A program made the position numbers and the translations under genes. A stretch of DNA of 64,000 nucleotides. Source: Bryocella elongata (GTDB taxonomy: Bacteria; Acidobacteriota; Terriglobia; Terriglobales; Acidobacteriaceae). Below, one piece after another: positions 43,341 to 52,800 of the stretch. Below the pieces are notes generated by a model. That model was not told the DNA's origin. It made no database searches and saw only the letters and a list, made by a program, of their open reading frames with translations. The stretch lies in NCBI RefSeq assembly GCF_900108185.1, contig NZ_FNVA01000001.1, positions 186,001 to 250,000 of the forward strand. The letters are read 5' to 3'. Numbering within the stretch: the first letter of the stretch is position 1; each line of letters begins with the position of its first letter.

Positions 43341-44810
43341 ATGTTGCCTGAGTTGCACGCGGTATTGGGATTGTTGGAGGGTGGCTTCGGCCAGCTGAAG
43401 GTGTTGGTGGTCGGCGACGTCATGCTGGACCGCTACATTCTGGGCGAGGTGGATCGCATCTCGCCGGAGGCTCCGGTGCCGGTCTTGCGGCATGTGCAGC
43501 GCTACGACCGTGCGGGCGGCGCAGCCAATGTCGCTATGAATCTGGCCGGGCTCGGCTGTCAGACGGTGCTTGCGGGCTTCTGGGGAGATGACGCGGAGCG
43601 CCGGGACCTTGCGGGGCTTCTCGAAGCGAAGCAGGTCGATACCGTAGGCATGGTGACGAGTTCTCTGGCGACGGTGTCCAAGACCCGCATCGTGGGACGC
43701 CGTCAGCAGCTGCTGCGTCTCGATATCGAGAGCCAGGATCAGCCCAGCGAGGTCGACCGGCAACGGCTTATCGAGAGCTCTGTCGCGCTGACAGAGAAGG
43801 TCCACGCGGTGGTGCTGTCCGACTATGCGAAGGGCGCGCTGACGCGCGAGCTTTGCGAGGCCGTGATTCGCAAGGCGCGCGAGCGGGGCATTCCCGTGCT
43901 CGCCGATCCGAAGACGCCGGACCTGAGCAAGTATTCGGGCGCTACGATGGTGTGCCCGAACCTGGGCGAGCTCTCCACCGCTACCGGCATTCACGCGCGG
44001 GAGATGGACGCCATGCTCTCTGCAGGCGAGCTGCAGCGCCAGGAGCATGAGCTGAAGTATCTGTGCGTGACGATGAGCGAGCGTGGCATCCGTGTGCTGA
44101 GCGAGGACGGGGTGTACCACTCGCCGGCCCGGGCGCGGGAGGTCTTCGATGTCTCTGGTGCGGGAGACACGGTGATCGCGACGCTGGCGGCTTCGCTGGC
44201 CGGGGGGCTCAAGGTGGAGACTGCGATTGAGCTGGCGAACCTTGCTGCCGGGATCGTTGTGGGCAAGATGGGCACGGTGCCGATTGAAGCGCATGAGCTG
44301 GTATCTCAGCTCACGCCTTCCTCGAAGCTGCGCTTTGACGAGAAGATCCTCGACCGCGACGGTCTGAGCCGGCGGATCGCCGAGTGGCGCGCTGCGGGGG
44401 AGACGATCGTCTTCACCAACGGCTGCTTCGACCTGCTGCATGTGGGGCACGTCACGTTGCTGGAGGATTGCCGTAGCTTTGGATCCAAGGTGGTTCTGGG
44501 ATTGAACACCGACGCCAGCGTGCAGCGCTTGAAGGGGCCGACGCGGCCGGTGGTGAGTGAGCGCGAGCGGGCGCGTGTGATGGCTGCGCTGGCCGCGGTG
44601 GACGCCGTGGTGCTCTTCGACGAAGACACTCCGATTGAGCTGATCCGTGTGATTCGACCGGATGTGCTGGTCAAGGGCGGAGACTATCACGTCGAGACGG
44701 TGGTTGGGCATGAGATCGTGATGGAAGCCGGTGGGCGTGTCGAGATCGTGCCCACGGTGCAAGGGTTTTCGACGACGAATATCGTGAAAAAGCTGAAGGG
44801 CAGTGAGTAG
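43341..44810 (+). CDS. hldE: bifunctional heptose-7-P kinase / heptose-1-P adenylyltransferase
   Basis: 489 residues with both domains of HldE. The N-terminal PfkB-type kinase covers about 15-325 (VVGDVMLDRYILGEV, GGAANVAMNLAGLG, GAGDTVIATLAASLAGG). The C-terminal nucleotidyltransferase covers about 350-489 (VFTNGCFDLLHVGHVTLLED, VKGGDYH). It makes ADP-heptose for LPS; HldD is encoded 4 kb upstream. gmhA and gmhB are not in the window. AAGGAG lies upstream of the ATG. Confidence 0.96.
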   Translation: MLPELHAVLGLLEGGFGQLKVLVVGDVMLDRYILGEVDRISPEAPVPVLRHVQRYDRAGGAANVAMNLAGLGCQTVLAGFWGDDAERRDLAGLLEAKQVDTVGMVTSSLATVSKTRIVGRRQQLLRLDIESQDQPSEVDRQRLIESSVALTEKVHAVVLSDYAKGALTRELCEAVIRKARERGIPVLADPKTPDLSKYSGATMVCPNLGELSTATGIHAREMDAMLSAGELQRQEHELKYLCVTMSERGIRVLSEDGVYHSPARAREVFDVSGAGDTVIATLAASLAGGLKVETAIELANLAAGIVVGKMGTVPIEAHELVSQLTPSSKLRFDEKILDRDGLSRRIAEWRAAGETIVFTNGCFDLLHVGHVTLLEDCRSFGSKVVLGLNTDASVQRLKGPTRPVVSERERARVMAALAAVDAVVLFDEDTPIELIRVIRPDVLVKGGDYHVETVVGHEIVMEAGGRVEIVPTVQGFSTTNIVKKLKGSE

Positions 44811-44893
44811 AGAACAGTGGGTAGAGAGTAGAAAAACTGTCGCCGACTCACTGCTGGTGCTTGATCCATCCGCTTCTGGCGAAGGAGAAGTTT

Positions 44894-46099
44894 ATGTCTG
44901 AGCAGCAGCCCGGCATTCTTTGCATCAGCACCTACGAGAAGGGTCAGCCATTTCTGCGTGAGGTCGCGCGGCAGGGTGTTCCCGTGGACCTGCTCACCGT
45001 GGACAAGCTTGCGCATGCGGACTGGCCGCGCGAGATCCTTGCAGGCTTCCACACGATGCACGAGAACCTCAGCGCCGAGGATGCGATGCGCTTCATCGCA
45101 CGCCTGATGAAGCACAAGGCGTACGCCCGGATTGTGGCGCTGGACGAGTTCGATCTCGAGGCTGCAGCCCTGGCACGGGAGCATCTGCGCTTCCCGGGTA
45201 TGGGGCAGACGCGCACACGCAACTTTCGTGACAAGCTGGCGATGCGTGAGGCGGCGCGGGCTGGTGGGGTGAATGTACCGGAGTTCTGCTCGGTTGCGAA
45301 CCATGATGCTCTGTGGCGCTGGATGCAGCGTGTGCCTGCGCCGTGGCTGCTGAAGCCGCGGTGGAGTGCCTCGGCGATCGGCATCAAGAAGATGGAGCGG
45401 GCCGAGGATGTCTGGCCGGTGCTCGAAGGACTGCACGATGATGCCACGAACAACCTGATGGAGCACTTTGTTCCCGGCGAGATCTATCACGTTGAGGGTG
45501 TGACCTGGAGAGGCGAGCTGAAGTTCGCACTTCCCCACAAGTACGGCCGGCCACCATTTGAGCTGATGCATCACGGCGGTGTCTTCAGCACTCGCACGCT
45601 GGAGCGCGACAGCGAAGAGGCCAGGGGACTGCTGGAGATTCACGCGGCCACGCTGAAGGCGCTGGGCATGACGGACGGCGTCACGCATTCGGAGTTCATC
45701 CGGGCGTACGCCGACGGCAGGTTCTACTTCCTGGAGAGCGCTGCGCGTGTGGGTGGAGCGTTCATCGCCGACGTAGCGGAGCAGGCCAGCGGCGTGAATC
45801 CATGGGTCGAGTGGGCGCGGCTCGAGGTGGCGAACCTGCGGGGCGAGGAGTACAAGCTGCCGCCGCTGCATGAGGAGTACGCGGGCAGCGTCATCTGCCT
45901 CGCGAAGCAGGAGCGGCCTGACCTCAGCGCCTACGATGCTGCGGAGATCGTGCAGCGGATGGAGAAGTTCCACCACGCCGGTCTCATCGTGCGATCCACG
46001 GATTCAGAGCGTGTGCGAACCTTGCTGGAGGACTACAGCAGCCGCTTCGTGCATGACTTCTACGCGCGCATGGATGCGCCGGACAAGGTTCCGGCGTAA
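44894..46099 (+). CDS. ATP-grasp-domain protein
   Basis: 401 residues with an ATP-grasp core: TRNFRDKLAMREAARAGGVNVPEF, WLLKPRWSASAIGIKKM (nucleotide-binding Lys), MEHFVPGEIYHVEGV, and SEFIRAYADGRFYFLESAARVGGAFIADV for metal binding. The family ligates carboxylates with amines or thiols (carboxylase or carbamoyl-phosphate-like). The substrate is unknown. AGGAG lies six bases before the ATG at 44894. It follows hldE after about 80 bases and may be co-transcribed. Confidence 0.85.
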   Translation: MSEQQPGILCISTYEKGQPFLREVARQGVPVDLLTVDKLAHADWPREILAGFHTMHENLSAEDAMRFIARLMKHKAYARIVALDEFDLEAAALAREHLRFPGMGQTRTRNFRDKLAMREAARAGGVNVPEFCSVANHDALWRWMQRVPAPWLLKPRWSASAIGIKKMERAEDVWPVLEGLHDDATNNLMEHFVPGEIYHVEGVTWRGELKFALPHKYGRPPFELMHHGGVFSTRTLERDSEEARGLLEIHAATLKALGMTDGVTHSEFIRAYADGRFYFLESAARVGGAFIADVAEQASGVNPWVEWARLEVANLRGEEYKLPPLHEEYAGSVICLAKQERPDLSAYDAAEIVQRMEKFHHAGLIVRSTDSERVRTLLEDYSSRFVHDFYARMDAPDKVPA

Positions 46100-46108
46100 G
46101 AGACTGTC

Positions 46109-47161
46109 CTATCGGCCAGGGATCCAGACCATGCCGTCGGGATCGCCGCCAACGTCGATCTTCTTGACGATGGTGAAGGTCTTCAGGTCGAGCACACCGA
46201 CGTAGTTGCCGCCGCCGCAGGCGATGAAGGCGCGGTTGCCGGCAGCGTCGATGACGACGCCGGCAGACCCGCCACCCATCTCGATGGTCTTCACACGCAG
46301 GTGCGTCTTCGTATCCACGATGACGATGGTGCTGCCGCGCAGCAGGCTGATGATGGCGAAGCGGCCGTCGGGGGTGAACTTCAGGCGGTTGGCTCCGGCG
46401 ACGTCGAGGGGCAGCGTGGCGATGTTCTTCTTCGTGGCGAGGTCGATGACGGAGACGGTGCCGTCCTGCGCGTCGGCGGTCCAGAGCTGCCTGCCGTCGG
46501 GGGAGACGTCGAAGCCTTCGTCGCCCTTGCCGACGGGGATGACGGTCTGCTCCCAGTCACTGCGGTCGACCATGGTGGGGCCGGAGCCGGGTGCACCGGG
46601 AGCTGCCGGCGCCGGGACGCGGACGTGCTTCAGGTCGATGAGGCTGACGGTGGCAGCGTTCACGTTGGTGGTGGCGATATGCTCGCCGTTCGGCCAGACG
46701 TAGATCATGTGGGTGCGGTCCTGGCCGGTACCGAGGATAAAGTCGATCTTGCCGGTGGCCGGGTCGTAGCGCCCGAAGGCCTTGGCGGCTTCCGCGGTGA
46801 ACCAGACCTCGCCGCCCTGGAAGTCGAGTCCGTGGGGGCCGGTGAGCGCGCCGAGGTCGATGACTTTGTCCACCTTGGCTGTAGGGATGTCGATCTGGCG
46901 GAGGCTGTGGTACTGGCCGAAGCCGTAGTTGGAGATCCAGGCTTTGCGCCCGTCCGGAGAGGCGGTTACCTCGTGCGGATCCTCTCCCGTGGCGACCTTG
47001 CCCCGGATTGCAAAGGTCGTTCCGTCCACAATCGAGACCATGTGGTCCTTCTTGGAGATCGCCAGCAGGGTGCCGGAGGACGCCTGACCGGCCGCCGAAG
47101 GGCAGATGGGAAGCAGTGAGGCGACGGAAAGGGCTGCAGAGACGACAAAACCAAGGCGCAT
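46109..47161 (-). CDS. exported YVTN beta-propeller (YncE-like) protein
   Basis: 350 residues with a signal peptide (to about residue 25, PSAAGQA). Seven-bladed propeller repeats are visible: LLAISKKDHMVSIVDGTTFAIRGKVATGEDPHEVTASPDGRKAWISN, VSVIDLATKKNIATLPL, VGVLDLKTFTIVKKIDVGGDPDG. Such proteins are periplasmic or secreted and bind unknown ligands. GGAG lies six bases before the ATG. It converges on the ATP-grasp gene with a 9-bp gap. Confidence 0.88.
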   Translation of the reverse strand: MRLGFVVSAALSVASLLPICPSAAGQASSGTLLAISKKDHMVSIVDGTTFAIRGKVATGEDPHEVTASPDGRKAWISNYGFGQYHSLRQIDIPTAKVDKVIDLGALTGPHGLDFQGGEVWFTAEAAKAFGRYDPATGKIDFILGTGQDRTHMIYVWPNGEHIATTNVNAATVSLIDLKHVRVPAPAAPGAPGSGPTMVDRSDWEQTVIPVGKGDEGFDVSPDGRQLWTADAQDGTVSVIDLATKKNIATLPLDVAGANRLKFTPDGRFAIISLLRGSTIVIVDTKTHLRVKTIEMGGGSAGVVIDAAGNRAFIACGGGNYVGVLDLKTFTIVKKIDVGGDPDGMVWIPGR

Positions 47162-47317
47162 GAAGGCTCCACGAAGGCTGGAGACGGGAAAAGAGGCCGT
47201 CAGTCCAGAAGGGGCGATGGATTTTCGGGGCGGAGAGATGGCCGTTGAGATCCGGAAACCAGTTCCCGGTGACCGGCGGGGGGCGTGCAGCGGTTACCAC
47301 TCGGGGATGCGCAAAAA

Positions 47318-47393
47318 TGGTGAGCGGGCTGGGGCTCGAACCCAGGACCAGCGCCTTAAAAGGGCGATGCTCTACCAACTGAGCTACCCGCTC
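47318..47393 (-). tRNA. tRNA-Lys (anticodon TTT)
   Basis: A full cloverleaf on the minus strand: acceptor GAGCGGG/CCCGCTC, D-arm GCTCAGTTGGTAGAGC, anticodon loop CTTTTAA in stem TCGCC/GGCGC, T-arm CTGGGTTCGAGCCCCAG, discriminator A and an encoded CCA (47318-47320). Confidence 0.97.
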
Positions 47394-47826
47394 GCTCCTT
47401 GCCTAAGGTAGCACATCGGGGGCCTCGCAAATGTGGGGCAGGGCTGGGGGGATGCACCCAAATTGCAGCAATACCGGGCTTTGCGGATTGTTGTGGAAGC
47501 GATGGGCAAGGGGGCGGCGGAGTGTGTCTCCGGTGGGTCTTCAGGAGGTCTGCAAATTGCGGCTATGGCCCAACAGTGGGAGACGTTGGGTACCCTGAAA
47601 GTGGTTACCATGCGGTGAGGGGTGAGGGTGGCGAAACCCCGCGCCGAATCAGTGTTTTCGTAAACTTTCGAAAGACCAAGGTTTCGGCTTTGTATTACTT
47701 ACGTTGCATTGACTCGACTGATCCCCCGCACGTAGCCTCCGGATAACATGAAAGACCGGTAGGGCCAGGTTCAGCCGGATGCTATCGGCAATTGACGGGT
47801 TTATCACGGTTTTTGAAGGGGCGGCG
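47394..47826. other. 433-bp gap upstream of the cellulose operon
   Basis: Between tRNA-Lys and bcsQ. It probably holds the bcs promoter and leader, but I find no good -35/-10 pair and no recognisable c-di-GMP riboswitch core. Only AAGGGG before the chosen bcsQ ATG is clear. Confidence 0.4.
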
Positions 47827-49833
47827 ATGGAGAGGTCGAAACCGGAGTCGAACGACCAGCACGATGTGGTGGAAACACCGGATGATGTAGCAGTTCTGTA
47901 CTCCTGGGCCAATCTTCAGGGAGCAAAGTACCGGGACTTCTCGGCATCGCGGCGGGAGTATCGCGCACAGCTTCGTCATCGCCAGGCCCAGGCCCAGCGG
48001 GACACTGAACTGGAAGCCAAGGTAGCCGCAGAGCGCGCCGCCACGGAGTCCGAGCGTGCTGCGCGGGAGGCTGAAGAGGCTGCTCGTTTCCATCAGACGG
48101 AAGCTCAGAAGGCCGTGGCGTACCAAAGCGCGCGCCAGGCGGAGCTTGAGGAGGCCGCGCGCCAGCGGGCGCAGCGCCACGCCGACGAGCTCAACCGGCA
48201 GGCTGCGGCGGAACGTCTTGAAGCCGCACGCCGGGCCGAGGCCGTGGCTGCTGCCGAGGCTGCCGCGCGTCGCGAAGCTCGGGAGATGGCCGAGGCTCGT
48301 GCCTCCGCAGCTCGTCAGTCTGCACACTATTACGAGAACGAAGCGCGCCTGCGCTCACTCACCGGGCCGCAGCCGACCTCAGGCGTCGGCGGTGACATCA
48401 CGGATCCATACGTGGACACGACGCTGCAGCAGGTGTCGGGCCGCATCTATCCTGTGCCTCCGGCGGGCGACGACATGCTGCCGAGCCGCTACCCGCAGAC
48501 GCGGGACGCGCGGCTGATCGTGCCTCAGCCCGATCCTGCCCATCCTGTTCCCGAACGCGACCGCGAGTTCTTCACGACCGCTCCTCTGGCTCAGAGTGCC
48601 GAACTGGCGGCACTTGGCGCCGCAGCCGTGGAGAAGGCAGCCGATCAGCCCAAGGGGCCGGCCCGTTACTACTATGAAGGCGACACCGTGGAGCGTCCGG
48701 CCGTAACCGACCCGTACCTGCAGATGCGTGAGCGCGCGCGTGCCGAAGAGGCTGAGCGTGGTCGCCGTCCGCGTGGCTTTGCTCCGGACGTTGCCAGTGG
48801 GATTATGCCGGCTTACAAGCCGGAGCCTGCGATCCCGGAGTGGATCTCGCAGTCGGATGCCCAGCGCGATGCAGCACTGAAGCGTGCCGCGCCTCCGGCC
48901 CCGGCCGCCCCCGCGACGCCGACGCCTGTGGCAGCATCTCCAGCGCCGGGATCTCCGGTGGAAGATACCTTGCAGCACTCGCGTGAGCGGGTGGCTGCTC
49001 GGTGGTACGCGCTGAAGGGTGTGTTCGATCAGAGCGGCGTGGAAGCTCCATCGGAAGCGCCGAATGCCGTTCGCCGCGTGCCGATGTTGACGGTGTTTTC
49101 GATGGCAGGCGGCGTAGGCAAGACCAGCCTCGTGGCTACGCTTGGCCGCACCTTGTCTTCGATGGGCGAGCGCGTCCTGCTGACGGATACGACCTCGCAT
49201 GGCCTGCTGCCGTTCTACTTTGGCGCCAGCGAGCTGCGGCCCGGAGTGGTGCGGACGTTCTCTCCTCCCGCCGGTGCTTCGGATGCCGCGATCGCGCTGG
49301 TGAGCTACGACGTCTCGCAGCGTGACGCGAGTGCCGAGTCGCAGGAATGGCTGGTGAAAGAGTTGACCCGCACGGGTGGGGGCATGCAGCGCATCCTCCT
49401 CGATGTGCCGCTGAGTGCGGCCTGGGTGGCGCGCCGCATGGCGAAACTGAATTCGATCACGCTGGTGCCGGTGGCGCCGGATATGAACTCCGTGATTAGC
49501 CTGGGCCCGCTGGAGAAGTTCTTCGCCGGCGTTCTGGACGAAGAGGGCAAGCCCGCTCAGCCTTTCTACGTGCTCAATGAGTTCGATGCCAGCGTGCCGC
49601 TGCATCTCGATGTTCGCGAGGTGATGCGCCGTCAGCTTGGCGACCGGCTTCTGCCGTTCGTCATCCGCCGCGCACCGGCGGTGTCTGAGGCACTTGCCGA
49701 GGGCATGACCGTGATGGATTATGCCCCCGACCAGCCTGTGGCGGGCGACTACATGAATCTCGCATCGTGGCTGCGCACGCAGTCGATGCCAGCGATCGCA
49801 GGGCGCAAGAACGCCCGTTGGAGTGAGCAATGA
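47827..49833 (+). CDS. bcsQ: BcsQ-like cellulose operon ATPase with BcsR-like N-terminus
   Basis: About 668 residues. The N-terminal block PDDVAVLYSWANLQGAKYRDFS (18-39) resembles the conserved core of BcsR, a small cellulose-synthesis protein that is usually separate. It is followed by a long Ala/Glu/Arg-rich coiled coil (about 50-185), a Pro-rich linker (to about 420), and a MinD/BcsQ-type ATPase domain (about 423-650) with Walker A MAGGVGKTSL, close to BcsQ (GGVGKTS), and LLTDTTSHGLLPF for Walker B region. BcsQ localises the synthase and activates secretion. Its stop overlaps the start of bcsAB (ATGA). The frame also opens at ATG 47779; 47827 has the better ribosome site. Confidence 0.85.
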   Translation: MERSKPESNDQHDVVETPDDVAVLYSWANLQGAKYRDFSASRREYRAQLRHRQAQAQRDTELEAKVAAERAATESERAAREAEEAARFHQTEAQKAVAYQSARQAELEEAARQRAQRHADELNRQAAAERLEAARRAEAVAAAEAAARREAREMAEARASAARQSAHYYENEARLRSLTGPQPTSGVGGDITDPYVDTTLQQVSGRIYPVPPAGDDMLPSRYPQTRDARLIVPQPDPAHPVPERDREFFTTAPLAQSAELAALGAAAVEKAADQPKGPARYYYEGDTVERPAVTDPYLQMRERARAEEAERGRRPRGFAPDVASGIMPAYKPEPAIPEWISQSDAQRDAALKRAAPPAPAAPATPTPVAASPAPGSPVEDTLQHSRERVAARWYALKGVFDQSGVEAPSEAPNAVRRVPMLTVFSMAGGVGKTSLVATLGRTLSSMGERVLLTDTTSHGLLPFYFGASELRPGVVRTFSPPAGASDAAIALVSYDVSQRDASAESQEWLVKELTRTGGGMQRILLDVPLSAAWVARRMAKLNSITLVPVAPDMNSVISLGPLEKFFAGVLDEEGKPAQPFYVLNEFDASVPLHLDVREVMRRQLGDRLLPFVIRRAPAVSEALAEGMTVMDYAPDQPVAGDYMNLASWLRTQSMPAIAGRKNARWSEQ

Positions 49834-52800
49834 CGAGAAGCCCGCTGTGGAGGGAATTCGAGTCCAGCGATAATTTCCTGGTCCGGTTGATGCGCGTGCT
49901 GATCCTGGTGGGCGGCATCACGTTTATGCTGCTGGCCGGCGTGCTGGATCTTACGTGGCCACAGCAGCTCTGGCTGGGTCTGCTCATCGTCCTCATCGCC
50001 ATCTGGATCGATCGCGCGTCGACTTCCTACCTGGTCACGCTGACGCTGATCCTGCTCAGCTGTTTTTCGACCTTCCGCTATGGCTTCTGGCGTATCGAGC
50101 AGGTCTTCCGGTTCTTCCAGGCTCCCGGCGCGAATTACACGGCGCTGGACGTCTTCTTCATCTTCCTGCTGGTTGCGGCTGAAGCTTATGCCTTTGCCAT
50201 CCTGTTCCTCGGCTACTTCCAGACGCTGTGGCCGCTGCGCCGCACCCCCGTGCCGTTGCCCGAGGATACGGATACCTGGCCCGAGGTCGACCTGCTGATC
50301 CCGACCTACAACGAGCCTCTGAGCGTCGTGAAGTTCACCGCTCTGGCGGCGATGAACATCGACTGGCCTGCGGACAAGCTGAATGTCTACATCCTCGACG
50401 ACGGCAAGCGCGAGGAGTTCCGCGCCTTCGCCGAAGAGGCCGGCATCGGCTACATGACGCGCGACGATAACCAGTATGCGAAGGCGGGCAACATCAACCG
50501 TGCGCTGGCGCGGCTGGATGCTCGGTTCGTCGCGATCTTCGATTCCGACCACGTCCCCACGCGCAGCTTCCTGCAACTGACGATGGGCTGGTTCATGCGC
50601 GACCCGAAGCTGGGGATGCTGCAGACGCCGCATCACTTCTATTCGCCGGATCCGTTTGAGCGCAACCTCGGCCAGTTCCGCACCATTCCGAACGAAGGCG
50701 AGCTGTTCTACGGCGTGGTGCAGGATGGCAACGACTTCTGGAACGCTTCGTTCTTCTGCGGCTCCTGCGCGGTGCTTCGCCGCGAGGCGCTGGATGAGAT
50801 CAACGGCATCGCCGTCGAGACCGTGACGGAGGACGCGCACACGTCGCTGCGTATGCAGATTCGTGGCTGGAACACGGCGTACATCAACATCCCGCAGGCT
50901 GCAGGTCTCGCGACCGAGCGGCTCAGCGGCCACGTGAAGCAGCGCATCCGCTGGGCGCGCGGCATGGTGCAGATCCTTCGCATCGAGAACCCGCTGCTGG
51001 CTCCGGGACTCTCCCCTGCGCAGCGCCTGTGCTACTTCAACGCGATGACGCACTTCCTCTACGCGCTGCCGCGGCTCATCTTCCTCACGGCTCCGCTGAT
51101 CTACCTGATCCTGGGGCACACCAACGTCCCGGGCTTCTGGGCCGCGATTCTTGCGTATGCCTTCCCGCACCTGATCCTGAGCTTCCTTACGAACTCACGG
51201 ATCCAGGGCCAGCATCGCCACTCGTTCTGGAACGAGATCTACGAGACCGTGCTGGCGCCGTACATCTTCATTCCGACGCTGCTTGCGCTGCTGAATCCGA
51301 GGGCGGGTGCGTTCAACGTCACGGCCAAGGGCGGTGTGGTCAGCAAGAGCTACTTCGACGCGCGCATCGCGCAGCCGTACATCGTGCTGCTCTTGCTCAA
51401 CTTCATCGGCCTGCTGTGCGCGATACCCCGCTACTTTGCGTTCCCGCACCTCGGCGATGGGCTGCCCTGGCCGATCAGCGCGATCCTGAACATTCCTGCC
51501 TCGATGTATGACGGCGACCACGCTGGAACCGTCCTGATGAACGTGCTGTGGACGTTCTTCAACATGATGATTCTCAGCGTCGGTACGGCCGTCGCGTGGG
51601 AGCAGCAGCAACGCCGCCAGACGGTGCGCGTGACGGCGGCTGTCCCTGCGGGAGTCATCCTTCCGGATGGCGCGTTGATCAACGGTGTGACCGCGGATAT
51701 CTCTTCGGGCGGCGTGATGATCAATGCCGATGCGCGACTCGCGTTGCGTGCCGGGGACAAAGTATCCATCGTCTTCCCGGTGCTGGATGGCGATGCGAGC
51801 CTGCCCGCCACGGTGGTGGGCGTGGACAACAAGACTCTTCGGGCGCACTTTGACCCGCTGACGACGCAGGAAGAAGAAGCTCTCACGATGGTTCTGTATT
51901 CGAGAGCGGACACTTGGCTCGGCTGGGGCGAAGCCCGCGAAGCCGATCGCCCCCTGCTCAGTATGTGGAGGATCATGCAGCTCTCGGTTCGCGGTTTGAC
52001 AGGAACTCTTCGTGGCGTCGCGGGTGGTCGTAACGGCCAGTCCCGCGGCAAAGTGGCAACCAGCATCGCCCCGGTGATCGCTGTGCTGCTGGCACTGCTC
52101 GGCATGCTCCTCACCACGCATCATGCGGGCGCACAGACCGTGAGCCGCGCGAAGCCGCAGGTGGGCGCCAACGGCCAGCCTCTGACGGTCACATTGCCTT
52201 CTGTTGGCGGAGTGGTTGTCTCCCAGGCGCACGCGGTGCCTCCCGGCACCTTCGACAACAAGTTTTCGCTGGGCGATACCGGCGTGCCGGCGTCGATCGT
52301 GATGCGTGGCGTGGACAGCTATCACTCGGTCTACTTCTCGGTGCCGCATACGGAACTCGTCAAGACGGCGACGATGAAGCTGGTCTTCCAGTTCTCGCCC
52401 GGCCTGCTGCCCAGCATCTCGCACCTGAAGGTGGGGCTGAACGGTACGCAGTTCGCGACGATCCCGGTGACGACGCAGCCGGTCGTCATGGGCACTGAAG
52501 CGAACGACAGCACGCCCGATCAGAAGCTGAAGAACAACGAGACCGGTCAGGTCGTCAACGCGGGCTACAGCCAGGTGATGACGGCGACGATCACCATGCC
52601 GGCCGAGCTGATGGTTCATGACAACGAGCTCACCTTCGAGTTCGTGGGCCACTACACCACGCAGTGCGAAGACCCTTCGCACTCGACGCTATGGGCTGAG
52701 ATCGCGCCTTCCACGACGATCGAGCTCGCTGGCAGTCTGCTCCCGCTTGACAACGACCTCAAGTCGCTGCCGCTGCCTTTCTACGACAAGAGCGTGAACC

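Noticed and set aside
47394..47780. c-di-GMP riboswitch before the cellulose operon
   Set aside because: Looked for the conserved GEMM core and tetraloop receptor pattern and found none.
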